Origin: Terriglobales bacterium
GTDB taxonomy: Bacteria > Acidobacteriota > Terriglobia > Bryobacterales > Bryobacteraceae
Assembly (NCBI GenBank): GCA_021372245.1
Contig: JAJFUV010000086.1
Coordinates: 32,845 to 96,844 of the forward strand
Direction of reading: 5' to 3'
Length of the DNA: 64,000 nt
Below are positions 1 through 7,316 of the stretch, one piece after another. Both the position numbers and the translations under genes were made by a program. Numbering within the stretch: the first letter of the stretch is position 1; the number at the start of each line of letters is the position of its first letter. The notes beneath the pieces are model-generated. The model was not told the origin of the DNA, searched no databases, and was given only the letters and a program-made list of their open reading frames with translations.

Positions 1-330
1 TTCCGGAACGCGCAACAGCAACACGGCGGCAATCACCACCGCCGCGGCGGCAAGTGGAACGGCAGGACGCCAGATAGACGCCCACCAGCCGCCTCGGTCA
101 GCCTGCTCAAGGCGCGCGCCGAGACGCGCATCAAAGCTCGCCGAAACCGGCGCCGGCTCCCAATCGCCTAGCGCCGACCAAACCATGGATTGCTTACGAC
201 AGAATTCACGGCACGCCGCGCACTGTTCAATGTGGCACTCTACCTCGGCCGCCGCAGCCGCATCCAGCGTTCCGGCGCAGTAGTCGATCAGGACCTGCGA
301 ACTTTCCCGAGCCTTAGCTGGACATTCCAC
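1..330 (-). CDS. Anti-sigma factor with zinc-finger (zf-HC2), 3' end cut by window edge
   Basis: The reading frame opens with GTG at 330, seven bases after a GGAG, and runs off the window start, so only the first 110 codons are present. Residues about 33-45 hold the CHxxxCxxC zinc-anchor pattern (CHIEQCAACREFC) that defines ZAS-type anti-sigma factors. A hydrophobic Ala/Val/Leu-rich stretch at the visible end looks like a membrane span. The start lies 12 bases after the stop of the ECF sigma gene upstream, the standard pairing in which the anti-sigma factor holds its sigma factor at the membrane until a signal arrives. The signal cannot be told from the sequence. Any sensor domain would lie outside the window. 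Confidence 0.85.
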   Translation of the reverse strand, partial: MECPAKARESSQVLIDYCAGTLDAAAAAEVECHIEQCAACREFCRKQSMVWSALGDWEPAPVSASFDARLGARLEQADRGGWWASIWRPAVPLAAAAVVIAAVLLLRVPE

Positions 331-342
331 TTTCGTTTCTCC

Positions 343-918
343 TTATACACAATCCGCCAGCCTCGCGCGCAAGTACTCGTACGCGCGAAACAACAGCGAC
401 TTTACGGCCGGCTCCGAACATCCCAGTGCGGCGGCGATCTGTGAATACCCCATCTCCTGATATTTGTGCATCAGCACGGCGGCGCGTTGCTTCGTGGGCA
501 AATTCCGGATCGCCTCGCGGACGCGGTCGAGCCGCACCTCGCGCAGCATCTCCTGCTCGACGTTGGGGCGCGGATCGGGTACCTGGCGGGGTTTCACCCC
601 AGGGGCTTCCGCGTCCAGGCTTTCCGCGCTCTTGTCGCCCCTCCGGTCCCGCAAGTGGTTCAGCGCAACGTGGGTGGCAATCCGGAACAGCCACGTAGTG
701 AACTTCGCCGACGGCTCATAGGTCGTCCTGGCCCGATAGACTCTCAGGAAAACCTCCTGCGCAAGTTCCTCGGCGACGGCCTGGTTGCCCACCATGCGGT
801 ACAGGAAATGGATCACGGGTCCGCGCTGTCGCTCCAACAGCGCGCCGAAACTGGCTTCGTCGCCGCCCTTGGCCCGGAGCATGAGTTCGGCATCCCGCTC
901 CAGGGCAATCGCGGCCAT
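343..918 (-). CDS. ECF-family RNA polymerase sigma factor
   Basis: A 191-aa sigma-70 family protein of the extracytoplasmic-function group. Region 2 carries the LAQEVFLRVYRA-like -10 recognition helix and the FTTWLFRIATHVALNHLR segment. Region 4 near the C-terminus has the helix-turn-helix (GYSQIAAALGCSEPAVKSLLFRAYEYLR) that reads the -35 box. I chose ATG 918 because AAAGAAG precedes it; an in-frame ATG at 975 would add 19 residues with no family similarity. The anti-sigma gene follows directly, so the two are probably co-transcribed and the operon self-regulated. The regulon cannot be told from here. Confidence 0.93.
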   Translation of the reverse strand: MAAIALERDAELMLRAKGGDEASFGALLERQRGPVIHFLYRMVGNQAVAEELAQEVFLRVYRARTTYEPSAKFTTWLFRIATHVALNHLRDRRGDKSAESLDAEAPGVKPRQVPDPRPNVEQEMLREVRLDRVREAIRNLPTKQRAAVLMHKYQEMGYSQIAAALGCSEPAVKSLLFRAYEYLRARLADCV

Positions 919-1002
919 ATCTTCTTTAACCCGGAAAGCGCGAAAAGGTTGCGGACCCGATTCCCGCCAGCCCATAGGACTACTCGAAACTCATGCCTGG
1001 AC

Positions 1003-2016
1003 TTACTCGCCTTTGAGCGAGCGTTCCATCAGTTCCCGAATGGCCTCCTGCGGAGGCCGGCCCAGTTTCAGTATGGCGTACATCTGCTCGGCGATCGGCA
1101 TTTCGACGCCGTGGAGGCGCGCCAGATCCACGGCCGCCGTTGTGGTTTCGACACCCTCGGCCACCATGCGCATGGAGGCGAGAATCTCATCTAGCTTGCG
1201 ACCTTTGGCCAGCTCCATCCCGAGCTGGCGGTTGCGGCTGAGCGCCCCCGTGCAGGTGAGCACCAGGTCGCCCAGGCCGGCGAGCCCGGCAAGCGTCTTC
1301 GGCCGCCCGCCCATCGCCACAGCCAGCCGCGTGATCTCGGCCAGGCCGCGCGTGATGAGCGCCGCCATCGTGTTGTTGCCCAGACCCAGACCGTGGCAGA
1401 TGCCGGCGCCGATGGCGATCACGTTCTTGAGCGCCGCGCCAAGCTCCACGCCGACGATGTCGTCGTTAGTGTACAGGCGGAAACTCGGGCCGGAGAATGC
1501 AGCCTGGACATCGCTCGCCAAAGGCCGATCCTTCGAGGCGATGGCCACCGCCGCCGGTTCGCCGCGTGCCACCTCCTTGGCGAAGGTGGGCCCGGAAAGG
1601 GCACCCACGCGCGGCTCAAAGCGCGCACCGGCCACTTCCTCCACCACTTGCGTCATCCGCAGCAGGGTGCCGTTCTCAATGCCCTTGGTGGCGCTGACGA
1701 AAAGCATGGCCGGATCGAGAAACGGCAGCATGGTCTTGTAAGTGCGCCGCGCGTGCGCCGACGGCATCACACCCAGTACGATCTGGGCGCCGCCAAGCAC
1801 TTCCTCAAAACTGGTCGAGACCCGGACGTTCTCCGGCAGCCTCGAATCGGGCAGAAACACGTCGTTCACGCGCGTGGCGGCCATCCGCCCGGCGAGGTCG
1901 GCCTCATAAACCCACAGCCGCACGTGCTCGAAGCGCGGAGCCAGCAATACCGCCAGGGCGGTGCCCCAGCTACCCGCTCCCACAACAGCGAGTTCCTGGT
2001 AACGATGATCGGTCAA
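1003..2016 (-). CDS. gpsA: Glycerol-3-phosphate dehydrogenase [NAD(P)+]
   Basis: Reduces dihydroxyacetone phosphate to sn-glycerol 3-phosphate for phospholipid synthesis in the cytoplasm. The 337-aa length is normal for GpsA. Residues 10-20 hold the Rossmann signature VVGAGSWGTAL, and the conserved GAALKN segment near residue 195 supplies the catalytic lysine. The start codon is TTG at 2016, fused to the plsY stop as TTGA (4-bp overlap), so translation is probably coupled. PlsY uses the product of this enzyme, which makes the gene order functionally sensible. The window does not show whether NADH or NADPH is preferred. Confidence 0.96.
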   Translation of the reverse strand: MTDHRYQELAVVGAGSWGTALAVLLAPRFEHVRLWVYEADLAGRMAATRVNDVFLPDSRLPENVRVSTSFEEVLGGAQIVLGVMPSAHARRTYKTMLPFLDPAMLFVSATKGIENGTLLRMTQVVEEVAGARFEPRVGALSGPTFAKEVARGEPAAVAIASKDRPLASDVQAAFSGPSFRLYTNDDIVGVELGAALKNVIAIGAGICHGLGLGNNTMAALITRGLAEITRLAVAMGGRPKTLAGLAGLGDLVLTCTGALSRNRQLGMELAKGRKLDEILASMRMVAEGVETTTAAVDLARLHGVEMPIAEQMYAILKLGRPPQEAIRELMERSLKGE

Positions 2017-2618
2017 GATTTCTTACTCCCGAATGAAAACTTATGCTCGCAGCCTTTCGCCAGGCGCGCGATATTCGCGTGGTGCCGCACGATGACGAAC
2101 AAGCCGGCAATAGCCGCGGCCCACACCACCGCCGAGGGCGGATGCGAGATCAACCAAACCGCCACTGGGAACGTGCCGCAGGCCAAAATCGACCCGAGCG
2201 AGATGTAGCGCGTTGCGGCCACTACGACAACGAACACACCCAGCACGGCCAGTAGCGGCAGGGGCGCGAGGTACAAAAACGCGCCGATGAAGCTCGCCAC
2301 CGCCTTCCCGCCCCGAAACTTCAGAAAGACGGGGAAAGCGTGGCCGGCCATCACGGCCAGCGCCGCCAGGCTCATCCACAACGGCGAGGAGCCCGTCAGG
2401 AGCGCGGCGATCCACACCGCCGCGTAGCCCTTGGCAATGTCCAGCAACAGCGTGACGATGCCGGCGGCGCGGCCCGTGGTGCGCAGGACATTGGTGGCGC
2501 CGATATTGCCGCTGCCGCTCGAACGCACGTCCTCGCCGGTCTTCCATTTCACCAGCAGGAAACCGAACGGGATGGCGCCAAGCAGATATGCAATCAGAAG
2601 TACGAACGAAGGCATCAT
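2013..2618 (-). CDS. plsY: Acyl-phosphate:glycerol-3-phosphate acyltransferase PlsY
   Basis: An integral membrane enzyme (201 aa) that transfers an acyl group from acyl-phosphate to glycerol 3-phosphate, the first step of phosphatidate synthesis. The start of the protein is hydrophobic, followed by SGSGNIGATNVLRTTG, the conserved PlsY loop. A second conserved loop, HAFPVFLKFRGGKAVA, follows at mid-protein, and HHANIARL lies near the end. Several hydrophobic spans alternate with these loops. The frame extends far upstream, but the family starts at the paired ATGATG: ATG 2618 overlaps the thpR stop (TGA 2617-2615). The stop overlaps gpsA, so thpR-plsY-gpsA reads as one coupled unit. Confidence 0.96.
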   Translation of the reverse strand: MMPSFVLLIAYLLGAIPFGFLLVKWKTGEDVRSSGSGNIGATNVLRTTGRAAGIVTLLLDIAKGYAAVWIAALLTGSSPLWMSLAALAVMAGHAFPVFLKFRGGKAVASFIGAFLYLAPLPLLAVLGVFVVVVAATRYISLGSILACGTFPVAVWLISHPPSAVVWAAAIAGLFVIVRHHANIARLAKGCEHKFSFGSKKS

Positions 2619-3169
2619 GGTCTTTCTAATGGGAATTCGGCAATCACGCGATATTCGGAACCGCCCGGCTTCAAGATGCTCTGGTACAGAAAGAAGCCGC
2701 CGGCCAGGAACTGCCCGAAGTCCGGATTGACCAGCGTATCGACGGCGTTTCGCAGCACTGTCAATGGAACCGGGTCCTTGATGCGGGCCAACGTCAAGTG
2801 CGGCGAAAAAGGCCGGCCTTCCACCGGAACGCCTAACCGCCCGAGGCTCTGTTCCGTCTCTCGCGCCAATTCCTCCAGACCGGGACCGGCGTTCACCCCT
2901 GCCCAGAATACCCGCGGGTGGCTTGGATTGGGGAACCAGCCGAGGTTGCGCACCGCGATGTGGAGCTTGGGACGCGGCGGGAGTGCGCCGAGGGCTGAGA
3001 CCAGCTCGTCGACGCGCTCGTCGGGCCACTCCCCAATGAACTTGGTGGTGATGTGCAGGTTCTCCACCGGGCTCCACTTGATCCGCGCCGTTGGGCGCAA
3101 TGTGTCCAGCAACCTGGTGAGCCGTGTTTTGACTTCAGCGGGTAATTCGATACCAGTGAACAGGCGCAT
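2615..3169 (-). CDS. thpR: RNA 2',3'-cyclic phosphodiesterase (2H/LigT family)
   Basis: A 184-aa member of the 2H phosphoesterase superfamily. The two diagnostic HxTx motifs are HITT at residues 39-42 and HLTL at 124-127; the paired histidines hydrolyse 2',3'-cyclic phosphate RNA ends. The length is normal for ThpR. It is the first gene of the thpR-plsY-gpsA block and overlaps plsY. Its start is only 25 bp from the divergent 3-methyladenine glycosylase gene, so the two promoters must overlap or lie inside the genes. The physiological substrate of this family in bacteria is poorly known. Confidence 0.93.
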   Translation of the reverse strand: MRLFTGIELPAEVKTRLTRLLDTLRPTARIKWSPVENLHITTKFIGEWPDERVDELVSALGALPPRPKLHIAVRNLGWFPNPSHPRVFWAGVNAGPGLEELARETEQSLGRLGVPVEGRPFSPHLTLARIKDPVPLTVLRNAVDTLVNPDFGQFLAGGFFLYQSILKPGGSEYRVIAEFPLERP

Positions 3170-3194
3170 GAGTTTGGTACTTTGCTATTGTCGG

Positions 3195-3845
3195 ATGAAA
3201 ACGCATAAGGTTTCAACGAATTGGACGGACCGGGTGTCCTTTGAGCGCCTGGAGGCGGAGACCTCCATCCTGCCGCGCGGCTTCTTCGGACGCCACACGA
3301 AGCAGGTGGCGCGGGAACTGCTTGGCAAGGTTTTGGTCCACGGCCGCACGGCTGGTATGATCGTCGAAGTCGAAGCGTACTTGGGCTTGAACGACCAAGC
3401 CTCCCACGCATATCGCGGGCCGAAAGGCCGCAATCGTGTCATGTTCGGCCCCCCCGGCCACGCCTATGTGTACTTCATTTACGGCATGTACGAGTGCGTG
3501 AACGCGGTCACCGAAGTTGACGGCACAGCCGGAGCGGTCCTGATTCGCGCCCTGGAGCCACTGTGCGGAATCGAATTGATGCACCGGCGCCGGCCCAAGG
3601 CCCGCTCCATCGAAGACTTGGCTTCCGGCCCGGGCAAGCTCACCATCGCGCTGGGCATTACACGCCGCCTGAACCGGGCGGACCTCACGGCGGGCGAGTT
3701 TACGGTAAGGGAATGGCGCGGCGCCCCTCCCATCCAAATCGACGTCACGCCGCGCATCGGCATTCGTCACGCCGCCGATTGGCCGCTGCGATTCGTCGTG
3801 CGCGGCAACCCCTGCTGCTCGAAAGGGCCCACGGGCGGCCGTTGA
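3195..3845 (+). CDS. DNA-3-methyladenine glycosylase (AAG/MPG family)
   Basis: A 216-aa base-excision-repair enzyme that removes alkylated purines from DNA. Family hallmarks are visible: LPRGFFGRHTKQVARELLGKVL at the start (first conserved strand-helix), VEVEAYLGLNDQASHAYRG with the catalytic glutamate, RNRVMFGPPGHAYVYFIYGM, and LASGPGKLTIALGI. The frame continues about 850 bases upstream without a stop, but no family sequence is found there, so ATG 3195 is taken. It lacks a Shine-Dalgarno sequence, and TATTGT lies just upstream, so a very short leader is possible. It diverges from thpR. The bacterial and eukaryotic AAG families are the same fold, so the call is firm. Confidence 0.94.
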   Translation: MKTHKVSTNWTDRVSFERLEAETSILPRGFFGRHTKQVARELLGKVLVHGRTAGMIVEVEAYLGLNDQASHAYRGPKGRNRVMFGPPGHAYVYFIYGMYECVNAVTEVDGTAGAVLIRALEPLCGIELMHRRRPKARSIEDLASGPGKLTIALGITRRLNRADLTAGEFTVREWRGAPPIQIDVTPRIGIRHAADWPLRFVVRGNPCCSKGPTGGR

Positions 3846-3856
3846 GGTCCCTGCGC

Positions 3857-3862
3857 TAAATT
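3857..3862 (+). promoter_or_regulatory. -10-like box TAAATT, likely leaderless start of the phosphomannomutase gene
   Basis: TAAATT ends six bases before ATG 3869 and no Shine-Dalgarno sequence is present. A transcript starting at the usual distance from a -10 box would begin at or next to the A of the ATG. No convincing -35 box was seen. Confidence 0.4.
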
Positions 3863-3868
3863 GGCAGT

Positions 3869-5230
3869 ATGCTCAAGCCCACAATTTTCCGCGAATACGA
3901 TATCAGAGGGATCGCAGACCTGGAATTGCTTAGCCCCGGCATCGAGCTACTGGGACGCGCCATCGGGACGTACCTCCAGCGCGTGAACGGCCGGAAAGTG
4001 AACCTGGGACGCGACTGCCGCCTGAGCGGAGAACGACTGGCCGGCGCCATCCGAAAGGGATTGCTGGAGAGCGGCTGCGACGTCACCGACCTCGGCGTTG
4101 TACCGACGCCGCTGCTGTATTACTCAACCTTTCACTTGAATGCGGACGGCGCGGTGATGATCACCGGCAGCCACAATCCGCCGGACTACAACGGATTCAA
4201 GGTAGTCAGTGGACGGTCGACGATTTTCGGCGCTGAAATTCAAAAGGTCCGCGCCTTGATGGAGCGCGGCGATCTCAACAGCGGAGCGGGGGCTCTTTCA
4301 ACGTACGACGTGGTCACGCCGTACGTGGATGAAATCGCCGCGCAATTCCAGCCACCCAAGCGCCTCAAGGTAGTTCTGGATGCGGGCAACGGAACTGCGG
4401 GACCGGTCATGCACCGGCTGCTCGAGAAGATCTGCCCCGGGGCGGTGGAGTTGTTTTACGAGATGGACGGTAACTTCCCGAACCACCATCCCGACCCCAC
4501 CGTCGTCAAGAACCTCGTGCAACTGAAAGAGGCCGTCGCCCGGCACAAAGCCGACCTGGGGATCGCCTTCGACGGCGACGCCGACCGGATCGGCGCCATC
4601 GACGATAACGGCGAAATCCTCTGGGGCGACCAGCTTCTGACCATCTTTGCGCGCGAGATCCTGGCGCGGAAACCCGGTGCCACGTTCATCGGCGAGGTGA
4701 AGTGTTCCCAGGTGATGTACGACGAGCTGCGCCGGCTGGGCGGCAACGCCATCATGTATCGCACCGGGCACTCGCTGATCAAGGCCAAGATGAAGGAAGT
4801 GAACGCCGAACTGGCTGGCGAGATGAGCGGACACATGTTCTTCGCGGACCGCTACTATGGCTTCGACGACGCGCTCTACGCCGCCTGCCGGCTGATAGAA
4901 ATCGTGGCCGCCTCCGGCCGGCCGCTCTCGGCCCAGCTTGAGGGGCTGCCCAAGATGGTCTGCACTCCGGAACTCCGCGTGGATTGCCCGGACGAGAAGA
5001 AGTTCCAGGTGGTGCAGTACGTCGTGGACCATTTCCGCAAGATCCGCAAGGTGCTGGAAGTGGACGGCGCGCGCGTCCTGTTCGACGGCGGATGGGGCTT
5101 GGTGCGGGCCTCCAACACCCAGCCGATCCTGGTGCTGCGCTTCGAAGCGCCGAACGAGGAACTACTCGCCGCCTACCGCAAAGAAGTGGAAGACGTGGTG
5201 GCCCAGGCCAAGGCGGCCGCGGGAGTTTGA
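3869..5230 (+). CDS. Phosphomannomutase/phosphoglucomutase
   Basis: A 453-aa alpha-D-phosphohexomutase that interconverts hexose 1- and 6-phosphates for nucleotide-sugar and surface-polysaccharide synthesis. The N-terminus has the REYDIRG motif. The phospho-serine loop TGSHNPP lies near residue 99 and the metal loop DGDADR near 235-240. The sugar-binding loop GEMSGH follows, and the phosphate-binding RASNTQP is close to the C-terminus. All four domain signatures are intact and the length is normal. The GEMSGH form is typical of the AlgC/ManB group acting on mannose or glucose rather than of GlmM. The gene stands alone, with the toxin-antitoxin pair downstream. Confidence 0.95.
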   Translation: MLKPTIFREYDIRGIADLELLSPGIELLGRAIGTYLQRVNGRKVNLGRDCRLSGERLAGAIRKGLLESGCDVTDLGVVPTPLLYYSTFHLNADGAVMITGSHNPPDYNGFKVVSGRSTIFGAEIQKVRALMERGDLNSGAGALSTYDVVTPYVDEIAAQFQPPKRLKVVLDAGNGTAGPVMHRLLEKICPGAVELFYEMDGNFPNHHPDPTVVKNLVQLKEAVARHKADLGIAFDGDADRIGAIDDNGEILWGDQLLTIFAREILARKPGATFIGEVKCSQVMYDELRRLGGNAIMYRTGHSLIKAKMKEVNAELAGEMSGHMFFADRYYGFDDALYAACRLIEIVAASGRPLSAQLEGLPKMVCTPELRVDCPDEKKFQVVQYVVDHFRKIRKVLEVDGARVLFDGGWGLVRASNTQPILVLRFEAPNEELLAAYRKEVEDVVAQAKAAAGV

Positions 5231-5240
5231 GTATCCGGCG

Positions 5241-5301
5241 TAGGCAATCGTCGCGAACAATGGTATCATATGAATGGTAAATGGCATAATAGATATGCCA
5301 T
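5241..5301 (+). promoter_or_regulatory. Promoter and repeated ATGGYAW operator of the vapBC-type pair
   Basis: TAGGCA (5241-5246) and TATCAT (5264-5269) are spaced by 17 bp and fit a sigma-70 promoter. Three direct copies of ATGGYAW start at 5260 (ATGGTAT), 5274 (ATGGTAA) and 5281 (ATGGCAT), and one inverted copy, ATGCCAT, lies at 5295-5301. The offsets from the first copy are 14, 21 and 35 bases, all multiples of seven. The array covers the -10 box and the expected transcription start, the normal place for an AbrB/VapB-type antitoxin to repress its own operon. Confidence 0.65.
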
Positions 5302-5314
5302 TACGGGAGGGCCA

Positions 5315-5590
5315 TTGACCGCGACATTGACACTGGACAAAGCCGGACGAGTGGTATTGCCGAAGCCCATCCGTGACGAACTGCGTTTGGGCCCGGGCGA
5401 CCGCTTCGCCGTGGAGGTGGAGGATCAGCGCATCACGCTTGTTCCGGTGCGCAGAGGCGAGATCATGGGCAAGGAGCGTGGCGTCTGGGTGTATCGCACC
5501 GGGGATCCCTTGCCACTCTCGACGGTGAACGAGACGCTACGCCAGATCCGGGAAGATGATCGCCGCGCCTTGGCGGCGGAGGCTGAATGA
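5315..5590 (+). CDS. AbrB/SpoVT-type antitoxin (VapB-like)
   Basis: A 91-aa protein whose first 45 residues form a swapped-hairpin AbrB DNA-binding domain: LDKAGRVVLPKPIRDEL followed by LGPGDRFAVEVEDQRITLVP. The C-terminal half is the usual toxin-clasping tail. I chose TTG 5315 because GGGAGG (5305-5310) lies just before it and because an in-frame ATG at 5270 overlaps the predicted -10 region. The stop overlaps the start of the PIN toxin (ATGA), as in most vapBC operons. It should neutralise the toxin and bind the operator upstream. Confidence 0.85.
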   Translation: MTATLTLDKAGRVVLPKPIRDELRLGPGDRFAVEVEDQRITLVPVRRGEIMGKERGVWVYRTGDPLPLSTVNETLRQIREDDRRALAAEAE

Positions 5591-6012
5591 GGGCGTTTCT
5601 GGACACGTCAGTTCTGGTGGCAACCTTTCTTGGTGATCATCCGAACCACTCCTCCAGTCTGGACCTGTTCCTACGATTGACTTCGAAGACGGGTTTTTGC
5701 GCGGCGCATAGCTTGGCTGAAGTCTACGCCACCGTCACCAGACTCCCGGGACGACACCGCGTCGGGGGAGATCAGGCAGTGTTGTTCCTGGACGAGATCA
5801 GAAACCGGCTGAGCCTTGTGGCACTCGACGGCGATTCCTATTACAAGGTGCTTTCGCAGGCTGCTGATGCGCGAGTGGTGGGCGGCGCAGTGTATGATGC
5901 TTTGATCGCTCAGTGCGCGGTTCAGGCGAGGGCTAGCAGCCTATACACCTTGAACCAACGGCACTTTGCCGCGCTTCCTTCTTTGGGCAACATTCCGCTG
6001 CGGGTGCCATAG
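5587..6012 (+). CDS. PIN-domain ribonuclease toxin (VapC-like)
   Basis: A 141-aa PIN-domain protein, the likely RNase toxin of the pair. Acidic residues expected to hold the metal are D6 (FLDTSV), E45 (SLAEVY) and D104 (VYDALIA). The fourth position reads TLNQRHF, with Asn where many VapC proteins have Asp, a substitution also found in active members of the family. The start overlaps the antitoxin stop by four bases. Nothing nearby shows mobility, so the pair is a chromosomal toxin-antitoxin locus of unknown trigger and RNA target. Confidence 0.88.
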   Translation: MRAFLDTSVLVATFLGDHPNHSSSLDLFLRLTSKTGFCAAHSLAEVYATVTRLPGRHRVGGDQAVLFLDEIRNRLSLVALDGDSYYKVLSQAADARVVGGAVYDALIAQCAVQARASSLYTLNQRHFAALPSLGNIPLRVP

Positions 6013-6041
6013 CCAGCGCCAAACCGCTGACCGCCCCGGCG

Positions 6042-6545
6042 TCAGTTCTTCGAGCCCACGGTTTCCGTGCGGCCGGCCAGCGGTTTCACGACGTCCCCGC
6101 CGCAAACGCCCACACCGGTGTCGACGAGAGCGTTCAGGAAGTTGAAGAAGACGGCGTAAACCAACTGTTCCGTCACGGGTTGGCGGCCAGGCATGCGGAA
6201 ACCAATCGGCAGTTCCTTCAGAAGCTGCACGCGCACGGAGTTGGGTTGGATGTAGCCGGCACGATCGCGCCGGTTGGCCAGCCGCATGGGCGTCTGCAAC
6301 ACCATGCCGGTGACGCCGTCCACGTAAAACTGGCAGCGCGAAAACCAACCCAGGTTTCCGGCATCCGCGGCATCGAACAGAAGCAGGGGGCCTTCCCGTC
6401 CCGTGGCCGTCAAGTCGATAGTGAGGACTCGCCGCTCATCCTCGATCGTGCATTCGAACGACGCCTGCTTGGCGATGTTGGATACAAAATCCGGATCGAG
6501 TTCGAGCGAGATCAGCTTGTATTCGCCTGCCTGGATGACTTGCAC
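6042..6545 (-). CDS. Conserved-looking hypothetical protein
   Basis: A 167-aa protein with no domain I recognise. It starts with GTG at 6545, five bases after GGAG, which supports a real gene. The composition is soluble and mixed: the first 75 residues alternate hydrophobic and charged residues like beta-strands (SFECTIEDERRVLTIDLTA), followed by GLMP-rich loops. No signal peptide, membrane segment or metal motif is visible. It lies between the PIN toxin and the HAD gene on the opposite strand and shares no operon with either. Confidence 0.65.
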   Translation of the reverse strand: MQVIQAGEYKLISLELDPDFVSNIAKQASFECTIEDERRVLTIDLTATGREGPLLLFDAADAGNLGWFSRCQFYVDGVTGMVLQTPMRLANRRDRAGYIQPNSVRVQLLKELPIGFRMPGRQPVTEQLVYAVFFNFLNALVDTGVGVCGGDVVKPLAGRTETVGSKN

Positions 6546-6614
6546 TAATCTCCATTCTACTCGGCACTGGCTGCTATGTGTAGGAGCTGATGACCCCGCT
6601 ATAGTAAAGGGGAG

Positions 6615-7316
6615 ATGTCAAGAGCCGAATGGCAACCCGCGCCAGCGCTGGTTTTATTTGATATTGACGGAACATTGATCCGCCGCGCGGGCGCCCATCA
6701 CCGCGAAGCCCTGGTGGAGGCCGTGCGCCGCGTCACCGGAGTCGACGCGACCACCGACCATATTCCCGTCCAGGGCATGCTGGACCGCGACATTCTGCGC
6801 ATCATGATGCGGGACGCCGGCGCTTCGGCTGCGCTCATCCGCCGGTCGATGCCGGACATCTGCGCGGCGGCCGAGCGCATTTACGCGCGCCGCTGCCCGG
6901 ACCTTCGGCGGCGCGTCTGCCCCGGCGCGCGAGGCTTGCTGTGGCGTCTGTTCCGCAGGCGCATCCCGGCGGCCCTGGTTACCGGCAACCTGACGCGCAT
7001 CGGCTGGACCAAGATGGAGCGCGCGGGCCTGCGGCGGTACTTCCGTTTCGGCGCTTTCGCGGAAATGGCGCCGGATCGCGCCAGCCTGACCAGGATGGCC
7101 ATCCGCGAAGCACGGCGCCAGGGTTGGATCGGCCCGGGAGCCAAGGTGACGCTCATCGGAGATCATCCCAACGACGTGAAGGCCGCCTCCGCCAACGGCA
7201 TCCGCTCCATGGCGGTGGCCACGGGCCTGACCGGCAAACAGGAACTCGCCGAACATGTGCCTGACCTTTTGCTCGACGATTTGAGATCCTTGACGGTGGA
7301 CATGCTTCTCGCATGA
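6615..7316 (+). CDS. HAD-family hydrolase (phosphoglycolate-phosphatase-like)
   Basis: A 233-aa haloacid-dehalogenase superfamily phosphatase. Motif I is FDIDGTL near residue 15, with the nucleophile and acid/base aspartates. Motif II is VTGNL, followed by a conserved lysine region, and motif IV is IGDHPNDVKAA near residue 180. A helical cap sits between motifs I and II, as in subfamily I enzymes (Gph, PGMB). AAGGGGAG precedes the ATG. The stop overlaps the next gene by ATGA, so it is co-translated with the methyltransferase. Substrate specificity cannot be read from sequence. Confidence 0.88.
   Translation: MSRAEWQPAPALVLFDIDGTLIRRAGAHHREALVEAVRRVTGVDATTDHIPVQGMLDRDILRIMMRDAGASAALIRRSMPDICAAAERIYARRCPDLRRRVCPGARGLLWRLFRRRIPAALVTGNLTRIGWTKMERAGLRRYFRFGAFAEMAPDRASLTRMAIREARRQGWIGPGAKVTLIGDHPNDVKAASANGIRSMAVATGLTGKQELAEHVPDLLLDDLRSLTVDMLLA

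Noticed and set aside
466..1194. Plus-strand open frames over the sigma factor and gpsA
   Set aside because: Antisense shadows of clearly identified genes, without ribosome-binding sites.
2340..3194. Long plus-strand extension upstream of the 3-methyladenine glycosylase
   Set aside because: It is antisense to plsY and thpR and has no family similarity; absence of stops is explained by high GC.
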